The position numbers and the translations under genes were made by a program. Positions 57,912 through 64,000 of a stretch of 64,000 nucleotides of DNA are shown piece after piece. How positions within the stretch are numbered: position 1 is the first letter of the stretch; each line of letters starts with the position of its first letter. Source of the DNA: Micractinium sp. NFX-FRZ (Eukaryota; Chlorophyta; Trebouxiophyceae; Chlorellales; Chlorellaceae). The stretch is taken from assembly GCA_029339195.1 (NCBI GenBank), contig JAPTJF010000114.1, positions 62,001-126,000 of the forward strand. Reading direction: 5' to 3'. Under the pieces are notes generated by a model. It saw only the letters and a program-made list of their open reading frames with translations. It searched no databases and had not been told where the DNA came from.

Positions 57912-59868
57912 GGCAGCTGCGGGCCTGCCGCTGAGGCACCGCTTGCCGCCCGTGCCCGGCTGCTGCCGGCACATCCCACCACCCGTGACCTGCACTCGCC
58001 GACCCTGACAGCTGCAGTCACTCACCCTGCCTTCTTTCACCCCCAGACACGGCCTTCTTTCACCCCCAGACTCAACCCACTCCTCAAGCTGCAAACCGTG
58101 TCCTCTCTCATGCAAACCCCTACTGGCTCACCTCTGGCCGCCTGCCAGCACAGCGACCGTAGTCGGTCTCTGCCTGCCTGTCCCTCCCCTGCAAAGCCCT
58201 TCATCACTCTTCATCATACTTCACCCTTTACATTACCTCACCCCTTCGACCTTACCTAGACTGATCTCCTGGGGGGGTATGCTTACCCTTTACTTGCTGC
58301 CCCTGCTATCGCGATGGTTTCTCTTCCCCTTTCACCCTCCTCAAACCACTGTCGCCTCTCTTCCCTCCGCACCCCTCCCCTAGCACACACACCCCTCACT
58401 TACCCACGCTTTTCCCACCGTCCACCTCTCGAGCCTCGCTTCACTCACCGCTCCAGTGACCTGCTCCATCCACACTTCCTCACCACGCCGCATGAAGCCC
58501 CAGTCTCGTCCTCATAATCCAGCCACTCAGGCTGCCAGTGCAATACACTGCCCTCCTCATCCCCGCTGCTCACCCACATGTGCCAAGCGCCACCTGCCCT
58601 CCTGACGCATGCGTGGCGTGCGCATGCCACTCTTCAGCCACATTGCCCTCGCTTCACCCAAGCTGCCAGCTGTCATGCGCTGGCGCGCACTCCGCCACAT
58701 GCTCGACTGTGCAGCATGCTGGCGCAGAACTGTGCCACACTTTTTTCTATCACTCTTGCCACTCCCGCTCTAGACCTGCATGGCCCCCCCCACTTGCCCT
58801 CCCCTTCTTGTTGATGAGTGCACGCAAGCTGCGCCATGGTTTGCATTCTGCGACGTTATAGCCCGGCTCAATTCGTTTTCCCCTCCCAACCCACCTCCAG
58901 GCACCGTCCCTTTGACCGGCTGCTCAATTTAAGCACACACTTCTTTCCTCCCCAAGGCGCCCTCCCCTTGCAAAGCGCCCTCTGTAGCTGAAGCGCCAGG
59001 TGGCGGCTAACCCCTCGACTGCCTCCTGCGTGCCTCTCCCAACCTTTCGTGGCACTTTGCACCGTCTGGCTTGACTTTGCCCTATAGTGAGAATGTCGTG
59101 CAAATACACTTGGAAGCATGCACACTGGGATTTTTTCCTGCAACAAATACAATGTCACAAGCAGCTACACGTATGGCACCCATAGTGTGCAGCAACACGT
59201 ATGGCACCCACAGCATGCAGCGTGCCAGCAACAGCTTGCTTCCAGCCCGCCCCATAAGCTCAGTAGCCTGGTTGCCTGCCGCATTGGAGCCGCTGGCTGG
59301 GGTGTAACCCCGGTGCAAGTTGCACCGCTGCCGCTGCAAGCAAAGGGGCTGACCAGCTCAGCACCTGCTGCTGCGCTCTGTGTGTGGGAGCGCAAGCTGC
59401 GTGGTCGTTCCACAACGTAACAGCGTGCGCAGAGAATCAGGGAAACGACACTTTCAAAATCAAATGCATGCCTGAGAAGCGCGCGCGGGGCATTTGCTTT
59501 ATCAAAGGTAAATCGTACACAACAGTTGAAAACTAGCATTGATTACAATAATCTGAGAAACTTGATGAACAAGGATCGGGGAAGTTTTAAATGTGCAAGG
59601 GACACTGGTCAAGGGGGTAGCGGGCATCAAGGTACAAAACATGTGATGGCAGGAAAGAAGGTGGGCGTGTGATATTGCCTGGACAGAACTGGATGCCGCC
59701 AGTCGACTGCAGGCCTACTTGCTGCGCCAGCAGCCCGTCCACCCATGCACACACCGCACGCTCAGAGCTGGGACAGGCTCACCTGCTGGTGCACAGCCTG
59801 GCAACAGGGTGGCTCACCAGCGGGCGCTGCACGGGTGGTGACGGGGGTTGGGGCTCACCAGGGCCCGC
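57912..59868. other. Long pyrimidine-skewed intergenic region
   Basis: About 2 kb between the protease stop and the converging B3-like gene stop. From about 58020 to 58900 the plus strand is very rich in C and T and poor in G, with many CACCC, CTCTTC and TTCACC words, and no coding exon. Near 59160-59225 there is a short direct repeat of CACGTATGGCACCCA. The palindrome CGGTGCAAGTTGCACCG is at about 59309-59325. Confidence 0.6.
59543..59547 (-). terminator. TGTAA polyadenylation signal candidate (minus strand)
   Basis: TTACA on the plus strand lies 322 bases beyond the stop codon of the B3-like gene. Confidence 0.45.
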
Positions 59869-61210
59869 TTAGCTGGCGGCAGGGTGATGCAGCACCGGCA
59901 GCAGGTCTCCCCTGCGGGTCATCTCCTCAACCAAGTCTTCCACCAGACCCAGCACTTTGCCTGTCAGCTCCACCGGCAGCGGCCACCTGCCCCTGCTGCG
60001 CGCGCTGCCTGCCGCCGGCCGCGTGGTGCAGGCTGCCATCACCAGCAGCTGCAGCAGGGGCATTGTATGGCAGCAGAGGCGTGGGGGGCAGCGGCGGCAG
60101 CAGCAGCAACTGGGGGAGGCAGGAGAGGTGGTGGGGTGCATGCGCAACTGAAGGAGGCAGCATGCTGCGGGGCGCACGCACGGCCGCGGAAGGGCCAGGG
60201 CAGCAGTGTGGTGGCGTGGTGGGGTGGCTGGCCAAACCTGCGGGGACACCCGCTCATGCAAACTGTGCCATGCCGTGCCATGCCACGCTTTGCGCATGCC
60301 TCCCAGAGAAGAATGCCTGCTCTCCTCCCGCCATGCCATGCCGTGCCGTGCCATGCCGCCGCCCACCCCCCGACCCGCCCGCCCACCTGCTTGACCTCTC
60401 GCATGTACTGGCTGTAGTGCAAGAACGCCGGGTGCTCCGTGCCGCCAGTGGTTGCCGCCCGTGTCAGCAGCACCAGGTCGCCCACGCGGGCCTTGACTGT
60501 GGCAGCCCAGAGGGATGCCAGCACAGAGGGATGTCAGCACGCAGTACGGATGGGTGTACGCATGCAAGCAGTGCATGCAAGCAGGCGGGCAGGTGGGCAC
60601 CCGGGTCACACGCGCTCATTCGGAGGGAGACATGACGAGCACTACAGGCGGCACACACTAGCACGCACTAGCGCCACTGGCACCACTGGCACCACTGCAT
60701 CAATGAAAACATCCGATGCTGCCAAGGCAAGCACAGTAGGTGCATGCATTTGGCAAGCTGCCGGAGGCCTGTGCTTGCGCACAACATGGGCAGAACAGCC
60801 CAGTTACCCAGTGCCCGGCCCAATCCTGGCTGCTGACCTCGGCGCAGCCAGGGCTTGAAGTTGTGGAGCACAAAGCCGCCTCCGACCGCGGTTGTGAGCT
60901 CGCACCACATGCTCTTGAAGCGGTGGCGGCCCTGCTGCTGGTGGCGGCGGATGGACTCCCCGCTGCTGTCCAGGCGGGGCGCCAGCACAGATACAAACGT
61001 CGACAGCTGCTTCTGGCTGCGGATCACGTCACGCGGCAGCGCAGGATAAGGCAGGGTGCGAGGGGCGGCGGCGAAAGCGAAGCGGTGGTGCGACAGCAGC
61101 GAGGCCGCCTCCGGCGCCAGCGCCTGGGCAACATGGGCGGGGAGCTGCAGGCCATCCACATCGCAGTCGACAAGCTGCACCATGATTTGTGGTGCCTCCA
61201 TGGCAGCCAT
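59869..61210 (-). CDS. Small protein with a B3-like DNA-binding fold (tentative)
   Basis: Three exons, 61210-60838, 60496-60387 and 60048-59869, join in phase to about 220 residues. From MAAMEAPQIMVQLVDCD the protein runs to ALPRDVIRSQKQLSTFVSVL. The next block is FKSMWCELTTAVGGGFVLHN, followed across the splice by FKPWLRRVKARVGDLVLLTR. This W-x-V-x-L...GGG-F.L..F..fl....l..GD.V.. pattern resembles the plant/algal B3 domain, whose last strands read W..F....L..GD.V.F. The C-terminal exon is helical and acidic (VLGLVEDLVEEMTRR). If correct it would be a nuclear DNA-binding protein, but a profile search is needed to confirm. An upstream frame from 61389 could add a 5' exon; the ATG at 61210 follows an acceptor-like CACCAG, so the true start is open. 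Confidence 0.5.
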
Positions 61211-61751
61211 CTGGTGCGCAGCGAGGAGGCGGCAACTTGAAGGCGGTTGACAGAGAGGGGTGCAACAAGGCAGAGGGATATGTGTGCGTGTTGGCGAGGC
61301 AACACAATTGGTTGGTTCAGACGACAAGTGGGCTTCCGCAGAGAGGAGAAGAGGGCGGCCGCGCCTGCCAGGTCATCGGCCACGGCCAAACCCTCCCGCC
61401 GCGCGTTGGCTCATCTGATTGGGCAACTGGAGCGCACGGTGTGCATGCATGGCGTGGATTGGCATCGGTTAAAACCGGCCGACCTCGCGCGCGCCTGCTT
61501 TGTCCTAGGCCCCCCCAAGCCTCGTCAAGGCCTCAAAGAGTCTCAGGTGAGTTGGCACGGGGCCACTTCGGGCGCCTCGATAATGGGAGCCATGCTTGCA
61601 GGCTGAGCGAGCCTGCTGCACGCTGCCGCTCCCCCCCGCCCCTCCCCCACTCCACTGCCTCGTGTGCTTGCATTTGTGACCAACATTAAGGGCTGCCTGC
61701 ACTCGAACCCCTTGACAAGCTTGCTCTCATTTTACGCCAACGTGTTGCAGG
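61211..61751. other. Divergent promoter region
   Basis: 540 bases between the start codons of the B3-like (-) and ankyrin (+) genes. No exon is certain. A CAG immediately precedes the ankyrin ATG, so an upstream 5' exon for that gene is possible. Confidence 0.5.
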
Positions 61752-62675
61752 ATGTGCCTGCCCTTCCGCTGGGCGGTTATAAAGGGTGACCTGGCAGAGA
61801 TGCGGCGCCTGCTGGCAGACAACCCAGCACTGGCCACAGCAGCAGACAGAGCAGGGTTTACGCCTCTGCATGACGCGGTTACATTCGGAAAACTGGCAGC
61901 CGTGCAGCTGCTGCTCCGAGTGCAGCCTGCGGCGGCTTGCATCGGGGAAGACCATGGTTATCTGCCCATACACTATGCAGCTATGGTGGGGGAGGCAGAA
62001 GTCCTGAGGCTGCTGCTGGAAGCGGCGCCCCCTACCGCCATGGCCAAAGCCCAGGACAGCAAGGTGCCGCTGCTTGTGGCAGCCGCTGACGGCGGAAGCG
62101 TGGAGGTGGTGCAGCTGTTGCTGGAGGCGGCCCCGGAGGCGGCAATGGTCAGGACGGCCACCGATGGCGCCACCGCCCTTCACTGCGCCATCCGGCGGCA
62201 TGACGAGTGTGGTTTGCACATCGCCAGGCAGCTTCTCAAGGCAGCTCCCGAGGCAGCCTTTATCGAGGACAACCTTGGACGCACACCCCTGGCAGCAGCT
62301 CTGCACGCGGAAAAGCTGCAGGCTGTGCGACTGCTGCTGACAGCGCCAGGACAGCAGGCAGCCCCCGCCCTGCGCACGCTGGCCCAGGCACCTCCAGCCA
62401 GCCACTCCCTGTTTGCCGACGTCGTTGCCCGCTGGGCGCTGGCAGATAACGAGTGGCAGCTGGTGCCTGCCCCTTGCCCGGGCCTGGGCAATGCGCTGCC
62501 GGCGGTGCTGGCCCGGTCAGAACACGAGGCGGGGTGCCTGGTGGCGCGACTGCCGGCTGAGGAGCAGTGGCAGCTGCAGGCTGCTGTGCTCAGCCTGGCG
62601 CGCGCGCAGCAGGGGATGGGGATTGTGCTGCCCGTGCATGTCACTCAGCGACTGTTAGCTCTATCTGTGGCCTGA
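61752..62675 (+). CDS. Ankyrin-repeat protein, single exon
   Basis: Uninterrupted frame of 307 residues, unusual here because most neighbours are heavily split. Five to six ankyrin repeats cover residues of about 5-200. They are recognisable as GDLAEMRRLLADNP, GFTPLHDAVTFGKLAAVQLL, GYLPIHYAAMVGEAEVLRLL, KVPLLVAAADGGSVEVVQLL, GATALHCAIRRHDECGLHIA and GRTPLAAALHAEKLQAVRLL. The remainder (about 100 residues) is a helical C-terminal region ending LPVHVTQRLLALSVA. No other domain, signal peptide or membrane segment is seen, so it probably acts as a soluble protein-interaction scaffold. The partner is unknown. The ATG directly follows a CAG and could be the first codon of a second exon. Confidence 0.82.
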   Translation: MCLPFRWAVIKGDLAEMRRLLADNPALATAADRAGFTPLHDAVTFGKLAAVQLLLRVQPAAACIGEDHGYLPIHYAAMVGEAEVLRLLLEAAPPTAMAKAQDSKVPLLVAAADGGSVEVVQLLLEAAPEAAMVRTATDGATALHCAIRRHDECGLHIARQLLKAAPEAAFIEDNLGRTPLAAALHAEKLQAVRLLLTAPGQQAAPALRTLAQAPPASHSLFADVVARWALADNEWQLVPAPCPGLGNALPAVLARSEHEAGCLVARLPAEEQWQLQAAVLSLARAQQGMGIVLPVHVTQRLLALSVA

Positions 62676-63118
62676 AAAAGCACCACTGGGTGGCGGTGAC
62701 AGCGCCCCAACTGGCCGGTGCTGCTGCGTGAAGATTTGCCTGCCCACCGGTGCCACATGCATGTCACAATTTCCATGGTGATGAAAAGTGTCCACTGGGT
62801 GTTCTGCACACCGCCCTGCAGTGCGACAAACAAACAGTACTGGGAGAGAAAGAACAGGCAGATGTGGGCGGGCAGAGCATGGGAATCTGTTGGGCACAGC
62901 AGAGTGCAGCTGACAAGCATCGAAGGAAGAAACGAACGGTGAAAAGTAACTAGGCAACAACACAAAGCACACTCCTTGGGTCGGGTGGTTTCCGAGCCAG
63001 CAGGAACGTAGCAAGCGAAGCTGACAAGTGACTGGGCAAGAAAGCACAGCAGGGGCCAGCAGGCACATTGGCAATCATGTGAAGTGGCTAGGCAACACTT
63101 CAAAGCATGTTGCTCCTG
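62676..63118. other. Convergent intergenic stretch
   Basis: 440 bases between the stop codons of the ankyrin gene (+) and the kinase gene (-). A short repeat of AAGTG(A/G)CT(A/G)GGCAA occurs near 62945, 63025 and 63080. No exon seen. Confidence 0.6.
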
Positions 63119-64000
63119 CTACGGTGCACATGGCGGCTCAGGCGTGGGCACAGCTGGCGCAGACGGCTGCTCAGGCGTGGGCACAGCTGGCGCAAACGGC
63201 GGCTCAGCCGTGGGCACATCTGGCGCAAACGGCGGCTCAGCCGTGGGCACATCTGGCGCAGACGGCTGCCCCGCCATCGTAGGCACAGCTGCCCCGCCAG
63301 CCGCTGCCGCTGCACCTGTGCCAGCCGCCGCCGCCGCCGGCTGCTGCAGCCTGGAGAGGCGCTGCACCAGCTGGGTGGCGGTGGGGCGGCGCGCGGGCTC
63401 GGTATCCAGGCACTCTTGATACAGGTCGGCCACTTCCTGGGGCGCCTCCTCGGGCACGCGCAGCGGCCGGCAGCGCCCGCGCGCCGGGTGCTCCCCTGCA
63501 GCAAGTCGGCGAGGTGGCAGTTGCATGTCTGTCAGGGGCATGCACTGACCCACGGACCCTGCCGTTCGCCTTTGGTGAAGCGTTGGGAGGCCATCCTGAG
63601 TGGGGTGCCCGCTGGGCAGGCAGTGCTGGCAGGCAGGCAGCACGAGTGATTGGTCAGCGGGCATGCCTGCCCTATTAGACAACACACAACCAGGTTGGGC
63701 GTGCCAGCACACACTTATGCGTTCCCAATGTGAGACCGCATCGGGCAAAACCATGTTCCGGTTTTCCTTCTTTCCCCCCCACACCAGCGCCCCTCAGCAG
63801 CCAGTGGCCCGCCCCTCGCGGTCGGCAGTTGTGCTTGCACACCTGTGCAGATTTCCCACAGGAGCACCCCAAAGGACCAGAGGTCGACCGCCGACGTGCA
63901 GAGGGAGCCCAGCAGCAGCTCTGGCGCCATCTGCAGCGGGGGGGGGGACACATGTGCATGTAACAGGCTTGATAACATCTAGTTATGCTGAAGGGCAGAT
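63119..64000 (-). CDS. Protein kinase, C-terminal part (start beyond window)
   Basis: Two exons are visible: 63930-63843 and 63495-63119, joined in phase (ICT-G-EHPARG). The first encodes kinase subdomains VIII-IX: MAPELLLGS (the APE motif) and TSAVDLWSFGVLLWEICTG with the DxWxxG aspartate. The second completes the C-lobe, with VPEEAPQEVADLYQECLDTE and the invariant arginine in PARRPTATQLVQRL. The C-terminal tail is low-complexity, with four to five copies of an 11-residue unit of the type PPFAPDVPTAE. Catalytic-loop and ATP-site exons lie off the right edge. The LW-FGV-LWE wording is typical of tyrosine-kinase-like (Raf/MLK type) plant and algal Ser/Thr kinases; the substrate is unknown. Confidence 0.82.
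63127..63275. repeat. 33-bp in-frame tandem repeat in the kinase tail
   Basis: Four to five copies of a 33-base unit (GGCTCAGCCGTGGGCACATC plus 13 more) encode an 11-residue Pro/Ala/Glu repeat. Copies differ by a few bases and form two subtypes (CAGGCG...GCTGG and CAGCCG...TCTGG), showing stepwise expansion while keeping the frame. Confidence 0.9.

Overview
The window is nuclear DNA from a GC-rich green alga, most likely a trebouxiophyte of the Chlorella/Micractinium/Auxenochlorella kind. Reasons: genes are split into many exons by introns of roughly 50-500 bases with GT-AG (sometimes GC-AG) borders; the volvocalean/chlorophyte polyadenylation word TGTAA lies downstream of several stop codons; proteins carry Ala/Gln/Gly-rich insertions; and the gene set includes a gametolysin-type M11 metalloprotease, a family prominent in green algae. 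No bacterial, organellar, rRNA or tRNA gene was recognised. Exon borders were worked out by hand from frame, phase and splice consensus. For the GT92, M11 protease, B3-like and kinase genes the phases close exactly; other models are approximate.

Layout. (1) 1-6921 (+): 3' part of a SET/MYND (SMYD-like) lysine methyltransferase. One 1.86 kb intron contains, in antisense, the decayed C-terminus of a Helitron-type Pif1-like helicase and a plausible Helitron 3' end. Downstream introns contain decayed duplicate exons. (2) 7722-21921: three adjacent genes of glycan/secretory character: a minus-strand fusion of an O-fucosyltransferase-like domain with a GT8-like domain, a divergent GT92-like glycosyltransferase, and a membrane-anchored SGNH esterase-like protein. 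(3) 21922-27491: a less certain stretch with a triplicated hairpin repeat, a Pro/Gln-rich unknown protein, and a membrane-protein gene that looks damaged or mis-assembled (54-bp perfect inverted duplication plus a missing splice-acceptor G). (4) 27777-41892 (+): a 14 kb gene for HEATR1/Utp10 (U3 processome). (5) 42462-46018 (+): a secreted Cys-rich protein with an Erv1/QSOX-like sulfhydryl oxidase domain. (6) 47030-49813 (-): a triose-phosphate/nucleotide-sugar translocator family carrier. (7) 51950-57911 (+): a secreted M11 (gametolysin) protease with a Pro-rich tail; one of its introns holds a 35-bp tandem repeat interrupted by an assembly gap. (8) 59869-64000: a small B3-like protein (-), an ankyrin-repeat protein (+) and the C-terminal end of a protein kinase (-).

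Taken together, much of the window serves the secretory pathway and the wall/extracellular matrix (two glycosyltransferases, an esterase, a sugar-type carrier, an oxidase of disulfides, a matrix protease), interspersed with housekeeping nucleolar and chromatin genes. Whether the glycan genes form one functional cluster is inference.
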